From: Bacteroidales bacterium
GTDB lineage: Bacteria; Bacteroidota; Bacteroidia; Bacteroidales; WCHB1-69
Assembly: GCA_017994425.1 (NCBI GenBank)
Contig: JAGOKS010000006.1
Span: 1-46,854 of the forward strand
Direction of reading: 5' to 3'
DNA: 46,854 bases
The translations under genes were made by a program, and so were the position numbers. Of the stretch, positions 8,939 to 17,626 are shown piece by piece; within the stretch, counting starts at the first letter, position 1; each line of letters begins with the position of its first letter. The notes under the pieces were generated by a model that saw only the letters and a list, made by a program, of their open reading frames with translations, had not been told where the DNA came from and did not search any database.

Positions 8939-9360
8939 AAAACAAATATTCTTTTTTTATCAGGCAGAGAATAATCTACGTTTATCTTAACATAAATAGT
9001 ATTGGCAGGAAGCAATAATGCGACTTTTTCAGGCCATTCTATAAAACAGTACTTCCCTGTATCCAAATATTCCGTAAAACCCATATCTATGGCTTCATTT
9101 ATATGCTTTATGCGATAAAAATCAAAGTGATAGATAACTCCGAGGCTAGGAGCGTCGTATTCATTTACCAATGAAAATGTCGGGCTGCTTACTTCATCAG
9201 TACATTGTAAATACAAGCAAAGATATTTCATAAAAGTGGTTTTGCCTGCACCCATTGCTCCGTCTAATGCAAAAATACGATTATCAGGATATTTTTTGAT
9301 TAATTGTTGAGCAATACTTACAAGTTCTTCTTGTCGGGAACATATAAGTGTTTCTTCCAT
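8935..9360 (-). CDS. tsaE: tRNA threonylcarbamoyladenosine biosynthesis ATPase TsaE
   Basis: A 141-residue P-loop ATPase that works with TsaB/TsaD in forming t6A37 on ANN-decoding tRNAs. Walker A is GAMGAGKT at residues 34-41. The family motifs SPTFSLVNEY and HFDFYR are present, followed by an IEWPEK segment. The length is normal. It is the last gene of a minus-strand run behind clpX and the DUF5606 gene (18-bp gap), so it may be read from the tig promoter. Its 3' end overlaps the end of rarA tail to tail. Confidence 0.95.
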   Translation of the reverse strand: MEETLICSRQEELVSIAQQLIKKYPDNRIFALDGAMGAGKTTFMKYLCLYLQCTDEVSSPTFSLVNEYDAPSLGVIYHFDFYRIKHINEAIDMGFTEYLDTGKYCFIEWPEKVALLLPANTIYVKINVDYSLPDKKRIFVF

Positions 9361-9378
9361 TATACGAATACGATAAAT

Positions 9379-9804
9379 TTATTCTTTTTCGGCAGATTGT
9401 GATTCTTTGTTAACTTCTTCTTCAAAAGAAAGCATATGATTTTCATGCAAGGTATTGTACCATGTAAAAAGTTTTTTCATGTCAGATACATACACTCTGT
9501 TTTTATCATAGCTAGGAAGAATTTTTTCCATATATAATTTTAATGCATTGTTTTCTGACTTAGGATCAATACATTTATTACCATTTTCAATTATAAATAT
9601 ATTTTTTAAAACTTCTTTTAATGGGATTTCTTCTGTTTCGGTAAATATACAGATTTCTTCTAAGGAACTAACTTTATGAGACGGAAAAACAGGAAAACGC
9701 GATTTATCATTGAGAGATTCAACAATTATACGATCTTTGCCCTGTACTACAATTTGAAATAATCCGTTTTTACCTGAGATTGTTAAAATTTTTTTTAATT
9801 CCAT
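9379..9804 (-). CDS. DUF5606 family protein
   Basis: A 141-residue Bacteroidota-specific protein. The N-terminal half starts LKKILTISGKNGLFQIVVQGKDRIIVESL and reads like a small beta-barrel (SH3-like) followed by a helical hairpin. The second half contains LYMEKILPSYDKNRVYVSDMKKLFTWYNTL, a conserved-looking helical segment. No signal peptide or membrane segment, so cytosolic. Function unknown. It lies 56 bp after clpX and 18 bp before tsaE, so it may belong to the same operon. The acidic tail after residue 125 is probably disordered. Confidence 0.8.
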   Translation of the reverse strand: MELKKILTISGKNGLFQIVVQGKDRIIVESLNDKSRFPVFPSHKVSSLEEICIFTETEEIPLKEVLKNIFIIENGNKCIDPKSENNALKLYMEKILPSYDKNRVYVSDMKKLFTWYNTLHENHMLSFEEEVNKESQSAEKE

Positions 9805-9860
9805 TTTTTGAAAAGATAATTTAATATTAGCTTATTGAATTTATTTATAATTGATTATAA

Positions 9861-11072
9861 TTATAGAATGATAGATAATTTGTTTTCAACATATTTTTTA
9901 GTAATATGTAATTTTTTTTGATTGGAAGTAGGAAAATCAAACATGGCATCGTTCATGATTTTCTCAATGATAGTACGTAATCCTCTGGCACCTAATTTTA
10001 AATCTACCGATTTTTCTACTATATATAAAATGGCATCATCATCAAAATGAAGGTTAATATTATCAATTTCAAGTAATTTTGTGTATTGTTTTACCAATGC
10101 ATTTTTAGGCTCCAACAAAATTCGTTTTAATGCCGTTTTATCCAATGGGCTCATATGGGTAATAACGGGAAACCGACCACAAATTTCAGGAATAAGTCCA
10201 TAGGAACGTATATCTTGAGAGGTTATATGCTTTAACATTTCATTGTCATTAACCTTTTCACCCTTCTTTTTATAGCCTATAACTTTTGTATTCAAGCGAC
10301 TTGCAATCTTTTTCTCTATACCGTCAAAAGCACCGCCGGCAATAAATAATATATTTTTAGTATTAACTTGAATAAACTGTTGTTCAGGGTGTTTTCTGCC
10401 TCCTTCAGGGGGAACATTCACTATACTGCCTTCTAAAAGTTTGAGTAAGGCTTGTTGAACGCCTTCACCAGAAACATCCCTGGTAATAGAGGGATTGTCG
10501 GATTTACGTGCAATTTTATCGATTTCGTCAATAAAAACAATGCCTTTTTCTGCTTTGTTTACATTGTAATTTGCAGCTTGTAATAAGCGACTTAAAATAC
10601 TTTCCACATCTTCGCCTACATATCCGGCTTGTGTAAAGACGGTGGCATCGGCAATGCAAAAAGGCACATCCAATAATTTGGCAATAGTACTTGCCAACAA
10701 GGTTTTTCCGGTACCGGTTTCTCCTACGAGAATGATGTTTGATTTATCGATTTCAACATCTTCTTCCTGTCGGTCTTGATAATAACGAATACGTTTATAA
10801 TGATTATAGACTGCAACAGAAATTACTTTCTTCGCTTCTTCTTGTCCGATAATATATTGGTCTAAAAAAGCTTTTATGTCAGCCGGTTTTTTGTCAAAAG
10901 TGAAAGTGGTAGTGGTAGAAGATTTATTACTGCTTTTTATTTTGCGTATGATTTCATTCGCAGTTTGAATGCAATTTTCACAAATAACCGCATTTAATCC
11001 ATCTAAAAGTAATATATCATCATTTGCGGGATTGCCACAAAAGGAGCACGTTTTACTGTTTTTTTTAGCCAT
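9861..11072 (-). CDS. clpX: ATP-dependent Clp protease ATP-binding subunit ClpX
   Basis: A 403-residue AAA+ unfoldase that feeds substrates to ClpP. The N-terminal zinc-binding domain has four cysteines (9, 12, 31, 34). Walker A is GETGTGKT at 117-124, Walker B FIDEIDKI near 176, and the pore-loop and sensor regions follow ([16 protein letters not shown]). An SLDKTAL-type C-domain is followed by GARGLR, the sensor-2 arginine. The gene begins 16 bp after clpP, the conserved tig-clpP-clpX order. Confidence 0.97.
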   Translation of the reverse strand: MAKKNSKTCSFCGNPANDDILLLDGLNAVICENCIQTANEIIRKIKSSNKSSTTTTFTFDKKPADIKAFLDQYIIGQEEAKKVISVAVYNHYKRIRYYQDRQEEDVEIDKSNIILVGETGTGKTLLASTIAKLLDVPFCIADATVFTQAGYVGEDVESILSRLLQAANYNVNKAEKGIVFIDEIDKIARKSDNPSITRDVSGEGVQQALLKLLEGSIVNVPPEGGRKHPEQQFIQVNTKNILFIAGGAFDGIEKKIASRLNTKVIGYKKKGEKVNDNEMLKHITSQDIRSYGLIPEICGRFPVITHMSPLDKTALKRILLEPKNALVKQYTKLLEIDNINLHFDDDAILYIVEKSVDLKLGARGLRTIIEKIMNDAMFDFPTSNQKKLHITKKYVENKLSIIL

Positions 11073-11088
11073 AATAAAAAGCTAATGA

Positions 11089-11754
11089 TTACACTCTTTG
11101 TAATATTTCATCAATCATACCGTATGCTTTAGCTTCTTCTGCAGACATCCAGTGGTCGCGGTCAGAGTCAGCCCATACTTTTTCATAGGTTTGACCACTA
11201 TGAAGGGCAATGATTTCGTACAATTCTTTTTTTACTTTTTGAATTTCTCTTGCTTCAATTTCAATATCCGAAGCTTGTCCGGAGGCACCACCCATGGGTT
11301 GATGAATCATTACCCGTGAATGCTTTAACGCTGAACGTTTTTTGGGAGCTCCTGCACATAATAAAACGGCACTCATGGAAGCAGCCATTCCGGTGCAAAT
11401 AGTAGCTACTTCAGCCTCAATATACTGAATTGTATCATAAATTCCAAGTCCTGCATAAACCGAACCTCCGGGTGAGTTGATGTAAATCTGTATGTCTTTT
11501 TTAGAATCAACAGATTCTAAAAATAATAATTGAGCTTGAATAATATTGGCAACGTCTTCAAAAATAGGCACGCCCATAAAAATAATTCTATCCATCATCA
11601 AACGGGAGAAAACATCCATCGAAACAGCATTTAACTGCCTTTCCTCTATAATATTGGGAGTAATATATTCATTCAATACCGATGTATAACGGTGAAGTGT
11701 CATGCTATTGACACCTGCATGTTTTACTGCATATTTTCTAAATTCATCATTCAT
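11089..11754 (-). CDS. clpP: ATP-dependent Clp protease proteolytic subunit ClpP
   Basis: A 221-residue serine peptidase forming the 14-subunit chamber of ClpXP. Catalytic Ser126 sits in TGMAASMSA, His151 in MIHQPMGG, and the Asp lies in the SDRDHWMSA region near residue 200. INSPGGSVYAG is the oxyanion-side loop. The N-terminus is about 25 residues longer than E. coli ClpP and may hold a propeptide. Located between tig (20-bp gap) and clpX (16-bp gap), so translated from one message. Confidence 0.97.
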   Translation of the reverse strand: MNDEFRKYAVKHAGVNSMTLHRYTSVLNEYITPNIIEERQLNAVSMDVFSRLMMDRIIFMGVPIFEDVANIIQAQLLFLESVDSKKDIQIYINSPGGSVYAGLGIYDTIQYIEAEVATICTGMAASMSAVLLCAGAPKKRSALKHSRVMIHQPMGGASGQASDIEIEAREIQKVKKELYEIIALHSGQTYEKVWADSDRDHWMSAEEAKAYGMIDEILQRV

Positions 11755-11774
11755 AATTATAATGTATTAGTGGT

Positions 11775-13169
11775 TTATTTTTTAACGGATTGACTTTTTT
11801 CTTTTTTTGGTTTAGCTACTTTCTTTTTATCACCCGCAGATGCCAAAAATTCATCAAAACTGACATTTTCAATTTTTGGATTTACTTTTTGGATAAGTGC
11901 TGCAATAATTTTTTCAGAGAAGATGTTTTCATAGGCATTTTTAAGATTCTCCGTTTTTTTCATCATCTCATTAGCGAAACTATTTATTTGATTTTCTTGT
12001 TCTTCAGGAAGTTTAACCTGATTATTTACACCAAAATAACTGCTTCGGATATAATCTTTAATGTATTGACGGATTTCATCATTGTCAACATTAATAGCTT
12101 CGTCTTTCGATATTTTATCTTCAATTAATTGATAGCTTATTGATTTTTTAATATCAATATATTTTTCGTCAATGTTTTCTTTGGTATACTCCTCACTTTT
12201 ATTGACAACTAAAAATCGTTTAATAAAATTATCGGGAAGTTCAAATGTTGTATGCTCTATCAATTGATTCATTATTTTATTGCGATACAGCATTTTTTCG
12301 TCTCTTTCGTAAGATAACTCTATTTGTTTTTTTATGCTTTCTTTTAAAGATTTTATATCTTTTACATCACTGTCAGGAAATGCTTTATCGAAGAATTCTG
12401 CATTGAGTTCTGCGGGTTCGATATGATGAATGGCATCAATTCTAATGCTTATATTTACCGGAGCATTAACTAAATCATCAACTTTTGTTTTAAGAAAGGT
12501 TGAACGTTCGTAATCGCTTTTAAATATTTCAGTAGTGTTGATTTGTAAAACATCGTGATTTTTTTTGCCGATAAATTCTTTTTGTTTTTTATCTTTGATA
12601 TAACTTAACAACAAGGAAGCAGTAAATTCTTTTTCATTATCGCCTTCAGCAAGCACGGTTACCAATAGCATATCTTCGGCAACGACTTCTTCGGTAGAGG
12701 AGAACTTGCCCATTTTGTGTTGTAGTTTTTTTATTTCCTCCTCTATTTCTTTTTCGGATGCATTAATTTTTAAATAGTTTGTTTTTTTTATTTTTTCATA
12801 ACTGACTTCAAAATCAGGATGTATACCTATTTCGAATGAGAAACTGAAATTTTCTTCTTCTTTTTCAAAATCACCTTTTGTTTTATCGGGTAATGCAAGA
12901 GGTTCAAATAAAATATTAATATTATTATCTTTGATATAGTTGAGTAAATTATCATTTATCATTTTTGATATTTCATCAGCAACGATAGATTTCTTATACA
13001 TTTTATTTATCATTCCCATAGGAACATGCCCCGGTCTAAATCCGGGAATATTAGCTTTGCGTTTTAAATCTTTTAATGATTTTTCTACCTGCTCGTGATA
13101 ATCTGTTTCATCAATTTCTATCGTGATGATATCATTTAAATGTTCAATATTTTCTCTTAATATATTCAT
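11775..13169 (-). CDS. tig: Trigger factor, ribosome-associated chaperone
   Basis: A 464-residue chaperone. The N-terminal ribosome-binding domain contains the signature GFRPGHVPMGMI (usual form GFRxGKxP), then a long helical C-terminal chaperone region. The central PPIase (FKBP-like) domain at about 145-240 is poorly conserved, as is usual for Bacteroidota trigger factors. The C-terminus is a lysine/serine-rich tail. First gene of the tig-clpP-clpX block, with a clear -7 box 36 bp upstream. Confidence 0.93.
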   Translation of the reverse strand: MNILRENIEHLNDIITIEIDETDYHEQVEKSLKDLKRKANIPGFRPGHVPMGMINKMYKKSIVADEISKMINDNLLNYIKDNNINILFEPLALPDKTKGDFEKEEENFSFSFEIGIHPDFEVSYEKIKKTNYLKINASEKEIEEEIKKLQHKMGKFSSTEEVVAEDMLLVTVLAEGDNEKEFTASLLLSYIKDKKQKEFIGKKNHDVLQINTTEIFKSDYERSTFLKTKVDDLVNAPVNISIRIDAIHHIEPAELNAEFFDKAFPDSDVKDIKSLKESIKKQIELSYERDEKMLYRNKIMNQLIEHTTFELPDNFIKRFLVVNKSEEYTKENIDEKYIDIKKSISYQLIEDKISKDEAINVDNDEIRQYIKDYIRSSYFGVNNQVKLPEEQENQINSFANEMMKKTENLKNAYENIFSEKIIAALIQKVNPKIENVSFDEFLASAGDKKKVAKPKKEKSQSVKK

Positions 13170-13204
13170 TCTTTGTTAAGTTATGTTTTAGTAATTATAG
13201 TTTG

Positions 13205-13212
13205 CAAAAGTA
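13205..13212 (-). promoter_or_regulatory. Promoter -7 box of the tig-clpP-clpX operon
   Basis: Read on the minus strand this is TACTTTTG, a full match to TAnnTTTG, 36 bp before the tig start codon. It probably drives tig, clpP, clpX and perhaps the DUF5606 gene and tsaE. Confidence 0.6.
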
Positions 13213-13304
13213 CTATTTTTTTTAAGATAATCCTCAAAGTTTTTCATTCTTGTTTGAGAAAAAATAAATTATAGGTGACTTATAAAAATAGTAAGTTGTT
13301 TGGA

Positions 13305-14414
13305 TTAGGATACGTTTTTTGACATTAACTTTTTAAGACTAAGAGCTATCAAAGTCAGGGTCATGCCTGATAAAATAGTAACATGTAACCAAACGGTGAG
13401 CAAACCGGCTCCTTTAATCATAATGTCTTTCAGAGCAATAATAAACCATTTGGTGGGAATAATATGGGAAATTAATTGTATAATATAGGGCATGTTTTCA
13501 ATTGGAAAAATAAAACCTGAAAGCAACAAAGCGGGTAAAAATAAACCTAGCATACACAATATCATTGCCACTTGTTGTGTTTTAGTGTATACGGATATTA
13601 AAATACCTAGTGCACAAGCTGTTAACATAAAAAGAACACACACTAGCGCCAAAAGGAAAATGCTGCCGTTCATAGGCATATTAAACATAAAAATTCCTAA
13701 TACAATAACAATAAAAGTACATATCAACGAAATAAGCATGTAAGGAATAATTTTAGCCGTTACCATAGTAAGTTGACGTACCGGTGTAATGGCTAACATT
13801 CGCCAACTGCCTGTTTCTTTTTCTCTTGATAATGTGATGGATGTCATTAATGCAGTTACAATAATCATGATTAAAGCTATGTTTCCGGGGATAAACATAT
13901 ACGCACTTTCAAGCGATGGATTGTATTGCATTTTTGTATTAATGTCGAAGGCTTGTAAATCAGGAAGACTTTGATTAAGTTCTTTTTGGAAATCACCAAT
14001 GATTTGTTTTCCATAACTCTCTAAGGTGGTAGCTATATTGATATTGGAAGCATCTATTATTAATTGTATGTTAGCTTCTTTTTTTTGCATAATGTCTTCC
14101 TCGAAACTACTCGGAATGATAACAGCCATATTAATGAGTCCTTTTTGAAATGTTTGTTCTATTTCATCTTCAGAATTTAGGTTTTTTGTGATTTTAAAAT
14201 AGGTAGAAGCCGTCATCTTTTCAATTAATAATCTTGAATAGGTATCGTTTGCATAATCCAAAACGGCTATTTCAGTAGTGGAAATTTCATTTTTAATGGT
14301 ATGACCAAACAAAATAACCAATACAATTGGCATGGTAAAAATCAAGATTAAAGTACGCATATCCCTAAAAATATGCCTGAATTCTTTAATCAAAATAGCT
14401 CTAAATGATTTCAT
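13305..14414 (-). CDS. ABC-2 type transporter permease (YbhS/YbhR-like)
   Basis: A 369-residue inner-membrane protein. It has one N-terminal membrane helix (residues about 20-38), a ~130-residue extracytoplasmic domain containing an MAVIIPSSFEEDI stretch, and then five membrane helices from about residue 175. The segment LSREKETGSWRMLAITPVRQLTMVTAKIIPY is the classical ABC-2 permease signature (REKExGTxExLxxTP). It starts 8 bp after its ATPase gene. Only one permease gene is present, so it may work as a homodimer or with a partner elsewhere. The substrate cannot be read from sequence; relatives export drugs or other small molecules. Confidence 0.9.
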   Translation of the reverse strand: MKSFRAILIKEFRHIFRDMRTLILIFTMPIVLVILFGHTIKNEISTTEIAVLDYANDTYSRLLIEKMTASTYFKITKNLNSEDEIEQTFQKGLINMAVIIPSSFEEDIMQKKEANIQLIIDASNINIATTLESYGKQIIGDFQKELNQSLPDLQAFDINTKMQYNPSLESAYMFIPGNIALIMIIVTALMTSITLSREKETGSWRMLAITPVRQLTMVTAKIIPYMLISLICTFIVIVLGIFMFNMPMNGSIFLLALVCVLFMLTACALGILISVYTKTQQVAMILCMLGLFLPALLLSGFIFPIENMPYIIQLISHIIPTKWFIIALKDIMIKGAGLLTVWLHVTILSGMTLTLIALSLKKLMSKNVS

Positions 14415-14422
14415 TGTTATTG

Positions 14423-15145
14423 TTATCGATTTATAATTTTATGAAAAACATCATTCATAGAACTTACTTGATAATTTTCTTTTAAATCATTGGGATTCCC
14501 CATGATTTCTATTCTTCCGTTCGACATAAAACATAAGCGGTTACAATATTCCGCTTCATCCATATAATGAGTAGTAACGACAATAGTAACTCCCTGAGAG
14601 GCACTTTCATAAATCATATTCCAGAATTCTCTTCTGACTAAAGGATCTACACCGCTGGTAGGTTCATCTAAAAATACAATTTCAGGATTGTGAATTAAAG
14701 CGGTAGCAAAAGCTAATTTTTGTTTTTGTCCCAAGGGTAAGGATAAAACTTTACTGCCGGCAAAATCTCTCATTTGTAATCGTGCTATGATGTGTAATAT
14801 TCTTTTCTTTAGGATATCACGTTTTATTTTATAGATAGTTCCGAATAACTCCAAATTTTCTATAACGGTTAAATCATCATATAGAGAAAATTTTTGGCTC
14901 ATATAACCTATATGTTTGCGAATTTCTTTCCCATGAGTAAACACATCATAACCAGCCACATTCATCCTACCGGAAGTAGGAATTAGCAAGCCGCACAACA
15001 TACGAATGGTAGTTGTTTTCCCCGCACCGTTAGCCCCCAATAAACCAAAGATTTCACCTTTGTTAACAGTAAAAGAAATAGCATCAACGGAAGTAAATTC
15101 TCCGAATTTTTTGGTAAGATTATCAACTATAATAGCAGCTTCCAA
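14423..15145 (-). CDS. ABC transporter ATP-binding protein (YbhF/RbbA-like)
   Basis: A 240-residue ABC ATPase. Walker A is GANGAGKT (37-44), the Q-loop is in GYMSQKFSLYDDLT, and Walker B is IVFLDEPTSGVDP followed by the H-loop VTTHYMDEAEYC. The signature loop reads LPLGQKQKLAFA rather than LSGGQ, a variant I associate with the YbhF/RbbA branch of drug-type exporters. The start is TTG (15143-15145): no ATG is available before the conserved IIVDNLTKKFG and an in-frame stop lies just upstream. Co-transcribed with the permease 8 bp downstream. Confidence 0.93.
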   Translation of the reverse strand: MEAAIIVDNLTKKFGEFTSVDAISFTVNKGEIFGLLGANGAGKTTTIRMLCGLLIPTSGRMNVAGYDVFTHGKEIRKHIGYMSQKFSLYDDLTVIENLELFGTIYKIKRDILKKRILHIIARLQMRDFAGSKVLSLPLGQKQKLAFATALIHNPEIVFLDEPTSGVDPLVRREFWNMIYESASQGVTIVVTTHYMDEAEYCNRLCFMSNGRIEIMGNPNDLKENYQVSSMNDVFHKIINR

Positions 15146-15219
15146 TTGGATTTATTTTTTATTCGTATGTTTAAAACAATTAAAATCAAAATTTATTTTA
15201 TAAAACGAAAAATAAAGAA

Positions 15220-15227
15220 CAAAGCTA
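15220..15227 (-). promoter_or_regulatory. Promoter -7 box of the ABC exporter operon
   Basis: On the minus strand this reads TAGCTTTG, matching TAnnTTTG, about 75 bp before the TTG start of the ATPase gene. Confidence 0.4.
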
Positions 15228-15255
15228 AAACAGTTTAGTTTCTCTACATATATAT

Positions 15256-16038
15256 TTATTCATAGTAGTCGAAACGCAAATGTTTTACTGTTAATCCTTT
15301 ATTTATAAGTTGTTTCAGCGAATCAATGCCGATTTTAAGATGTTCAATGGCATATTGATCTGTAACTAATTTATCGCTTTCTGCTGTTTTTATACCGTCG
15401 GCAAGTAAGGGTTGGTCTGATACCAACAGTAAAGCACCTGTAGGAATACGGTTGTAAAAACCTACCGAAAATAGGGTAGCTGTTTCCATGTCAACAGCCG
15501 TAGTGCGTGTACGGCTTAGATAGGCTTTGAATTTTTCGTCGTGCTCCCAGACCCTGCGATTGGTAGTATAAACGGTTCCTGTCCAATATTCTCTTCCATA
15601 ATCCCTTATCGTTGATGAAATGGCTTTTTGTAAGTTAAAAGCCGGCAATGCAGGCACTTCCATGGGGAAATAATCGTTTGACGTACCTTCCCCTCGTATC
15701 GCTGCAATGGGTAGTAGTAATTCCCCTAAACCGATGTATGGTTTTAAACTGCCGGTTTTACCTAAAAAAAGTACTGCTTTCGGCATAATGGCAGAAAGTA
15801 AATCCATAATAGTGGCTGCCATCGGACTACCCATGGAAATGTTAATGATAGTAATATCATCTTTCGTGGCATTCGGCATCTGATGTTCTAATCCATTGAT
15901 GCTTGTATCCATGAGATTGGCGAAATTTGTGATGTAATTTTTGAAATTAGTAAGTATGATATACTGCCCGAATTCCTCTAATTTTAAACCGGTATATCTT
16001 GGCAACCAATTGTTAACTATCTCTTTTTTTGTTTTCAT
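15256..16038 (-). CDS. amn: AMP nucleosidase
   Basis: A 260-residue purine-metabolism enzyme that hydrolyses AMP to adenine and ribose 5-phosphate. It is the short Bacteroidota form lacking the long N-terminal domain of E. coli Amn. Motifs of the nucleoside phosphorylase fold are present: ITIINISMGSPMAATIMDLL for phosphate binding, LFLGKTGSLKPYIGLGELLLP, and TTAVDMETATLFSVG near the C-terminus, whose Glu contacts the ribose. I chose the ATG at 16038 over an in-frame TTG 18 bases upstream because family members begin MKTK-like. A TAATTTTG promoter box lies 33 bp upstream. Confidence 0.9.
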   Translation of the reverse strand: MKTKKEIVNNWLPRYTGLKLEEFGQYIILTNFKNYITNFANLMDTSINGLEHQMPNATKDDITIINISMGSPMAATIMDLLSAIMPKAVLFLGKTGSLKPYIGLGELLLPIAAIRGEGTSNDYFPMEVPALPAFNLQKAISSTIRDYGREYWTGTVYTTNRRVWEHDEKFKAYLSRTRTTAVDMETATLFSVGFYNRIPTGALLLVSDQPLLADGIKTAESDKLVTDQYAIEHLKIGIDSLKQLINKGLTVKHLRFDYYE

Positions 16039-16070
16039 GTGTAGGTGATTTTGCAAGGTTTAGTTGAAAG

Positions 16071-16078
16071 CAAAATTA
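16071..16078 (-). promoter_or_regulatory. Promoter -7 box of the AMP nucleosidase gene
   Basis: The minus-strand reading is TAATTTTG, a full TAnnTTTG match, 33 bp before the chosen ATG. Confidence 0.5.
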
Positions 16079-16213
16079 CTCTTTTTTTGTAATGCTTATG
16101 GACGATAAACGAAAAAGCTGTCAATTAAAAAGTTTTCAGCTCTTAGTTTTTTTGTTCCGAAAAATAGGAGTGGGGGAAGTTGACTCTTCATTCTTGGCTT
16201 TGCAAAATGTTTT

Positions 16214-16230
16214 GTTAGGCAATTGCATTT
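16214..16230. repeat. Left copy of an inverted repeat flanking a T9SS gene
   Basis: GTTAGGCAATTGCATTT is the near-exact reverse complement of 17248-17265 (AAATGCATTTTGCCTAAC). The two differ by one inserted base and one substitution at the centre. It touches the stop codon of the T9SS-tailed gene. The GTTAGGC/GCCTAAC ends resemble integron attC core boxes (GTTRRRY/RYYYAAC), but no full attC is seen. Confidence 0.6.
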
Positions 16231-17186
16231 TATTCTTTTAATACTATTATTTTTTCTTTTATTAAAATTTTATTTTCTTCTTTTAATTGGATAAAATAGA
16301 TTCCATTGGAAATGTTGTCAGATTGCAAACAGATTGTCTGTCCAGAGATATTTTTAATTATTTTAACTATTTGTCCATTAAAATTATAAATAGTCAAGGT
16401 TGCATCTTTGAGAGTCCTGTCTAAATAAATATTTGTCTGTCTGGAGAAGGGATTTGGATAACAACTGTAATTGAAACCTAAAAATTCTTCATCTATACTT
16501 TCAAGAATCTGATTACAACCTATTTCAGAGACATAATTTGAAACGAATAAGGTGCTTGTACAGTCTTTAACACATACGAGATACCTATCAGTAAAGTCGA
16601 TAGTATAGGAGTCCCCTGGTTCTATAAGTCCGGAATGTGATCCAACTCCTTGAATAAAATAGGTGTCATTATTCGTGTGAGTCTTATTAAAAATCCATCT
16701 TTTTCTATATTTCCCATTGATCATTATTGAATCAATGGATTGAACAACCAAATTGTAAATACCATATGGAACCATAAGTCCTTTGACTGAATCACCTATT
16801 GAAATGTTATAGTCAAATAGAAGAGAATCTATATTTGTACCTGCAAAAACAAAGAATGCTTTATTCGCTGCAGAATCATCTCTCAGCGCACCAACATAGC
16901 AGGGTGGGCGTGAAGAAGGAGGATCAGTCGGTAGTGACCAAGAGTATACGTAAATAGAATCGAAAGATCTGTTTATCTTTTTATATAAGTATGAATTAAT
17001 TACAGTATCACCCGAAATATAGTAGTTATAATATTCCTTATAATATTTATTATACTGAAATGGAACATGAGTATTACAGTCTACTCTCCAAAAGGCTGAG
17101 TCTGGAAAGAAGTGGTAAACATTTGTCTGTCCATGAACATTGGAAACGACAATTAAGATTGCGAGAATTAGAAGAATTTTTTTCAT
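16230..17186 (-). CDS. Secreted protein with T9SS type A sorting domain
   Basis: A 318-residue protein from the ATG at 17186, which gives a clean signal peptide (MKKILLILAILIVVSNVHG|Q). The upstream in-frame GTG at 17207 would add seven residues. The middle part (about residues 20-225) is a beta-rich domain I do not recognise, with paired cysteines. It starts with PDSAFWRVDC and a TYFIQGVGSHSGLIEPG segment common in T9SS cargo of unknown function. Residues about 240-318 are the Por sorting tail: CYPNPFSRQTNIYL, LTIYNFNGQIVK, ISNGIYFIQLK. The product is predicted to cross the outer membrane and be attached or released there. The gene sits between inverted repeats, so it may be mobile or invertible. 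Confidence 0.85.
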   Translation of the reverse strand: MKKILLILAILIVVSNVHGQTNVYHFFPDSAFWRVDCNTHVPFQYNKYYKEYYNYYISGDTVINSYLYKKINRSFDSIYVYSWSLPTDPPSSRPPCYVGALRDDSAANKAFFVFAGTNIDSLLFDYNISIGDSVKGLMVPYGIYNLVVQSIDSIMINGKYRKRWIFNKTHTNNDTYFIQGVGSHSGLIEPGDSYTIDFTDRYLVCVKDCTSTLFVSNYVSEIGCNQILESIDEEFLGFNYSCYPNPFSRQTNIYLDRTLKDATLTIYNFNGQIVKIIKNISGQTICLQSDNISNGIYFIQLKEENKILIKEKIIVLKE

Positions 17187-17247
17187 AGTTCTTATGTTAT
17201 TTAACACTATAGATAAAAAACAATATTAAGAGTTGTTTGAAGTCATC

Positions 17248-17265
17248 AAATGCATTTTGCCTAAC
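17248..17265. repeat. Right copy of the inverted repeat flanking the T9SS gene
   Basis: AAATGCATTTTGCCTAAC is the inverted partner of 16214-16230. The pair bounds about 1.05 kb containing only the T9SS-tailed gene. The sequence continues CGATTGTATATACGCC, reminiscent of the start of an attC site, but no matching R' box follows. Confidence 0.6.
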
Positions 17266-17357
17266 GATTGTATATACGCCATCAGCTTTTATATTTACCT
17301 TTTTGTAAGCTTGTTTATTGAAAATTTAATTATTGTATATCTTCTGTTTTTGTTTTG

Positions 17358-17365
17358 CAAAAATA
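17358..17365 (-). promoter_or_regulatory. Minus-strand promoter -7 box outside the inverted-repeat segment
   Basis: Reads TATTTTTG on the minus strand (TAnnTTTG). It lies about 170 bp upstream of the T9SS gene's ATG and beyond the right inverted repeat, so the repeat would be in the leader of its transcript. The -33 element is weak. Confidence 0.35.
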
Positions 17366-17479
17366 GTCTTTTTTTAATGAAACACTTAAAATTATTTTTT
17401 TTATCTTTTCCCTTTCCTAAAGCAAAATCCTTCCAAAAATGCGTGTTTCGGATAGGAAATGCTTCGTTAAAATACCAAA

Positions 17480-17500
17480 AAGCTCCGGAGCTTATTTTTT
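17480..17500. terminator. Perfect palindrome with T-rich tail, possible terminator
   Basis: AAGCTCCGGAGCTT (17480-17493) is a perfect 14-bp palindrome, preceded by A's and followed by TATTTTTT. It resembles a small intrinsic terminator readable on both strands. No plus-strand gene ends here, so its job is unclear. Confidence 0.4.
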
Positions 17501-17590
17501 ATACTATTTTAAATTTTATGTGGATGTTATAGAAATTCAATTTAATAAAAAAAGTTTCATGTTTGTTGGTTTTGGTATGGTTTTATGGTT

Positions 17591-17598
17591 TAATTTTG
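17591..17598 (+). promoter_or_regulatory. Promoter -7 box of the 59-codon ORF or small RNA
   Basis: TAATTTTG matches TAnnTTTG. A TTGG at 17566-17569 lies about 22 bp upstream as a possible -33 element. Transcription would start near 17605. Confidence 0.45.
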
Positions 17599-17626
17599 TA
17601 TCAAACTAAAACGAAATATCAACAGT

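Larger units (their letters stand above)
17208..17626. other. AT-rich intergenic stretch with inverted repeat, promoter box and palindrome
   Basis: No convincing gene. It holds the right inverted repeat (17248-17265), a minus-strand TATTTTTG box (17358-17365) facing the T9SS gene, a perfect 14-bp palindrome followed by T-rich sequence (17480-17500), and a plus-strand TAATTTTG box (17591-17598). A 99-codon open frame on the plus strand is hydrophobic low-complexity sequence and I do not accept it. Confidence 0.5.

Noticed and set aside
11790..12128. 112-codon ORF antisense to tig
   Set aside because: Phe/Ile-rich shadow of the Lys/Glu-rich trigger factor C-terminus.
16214..17265. Complete integron cassette with attC
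   Set aside because: The GTTAGGC/GCCTAAC boxes are present, but I could not find the partner boxes and stem needed for a full attC on either side.
17233..17532. 99-codon plus-strand ORF
   Set aside because: Hydrophobic and low-complexity, crosses the inverted repeat, a minus-strand promoter box and a palindrome, and has no recognisable family or good ribosome binding site.
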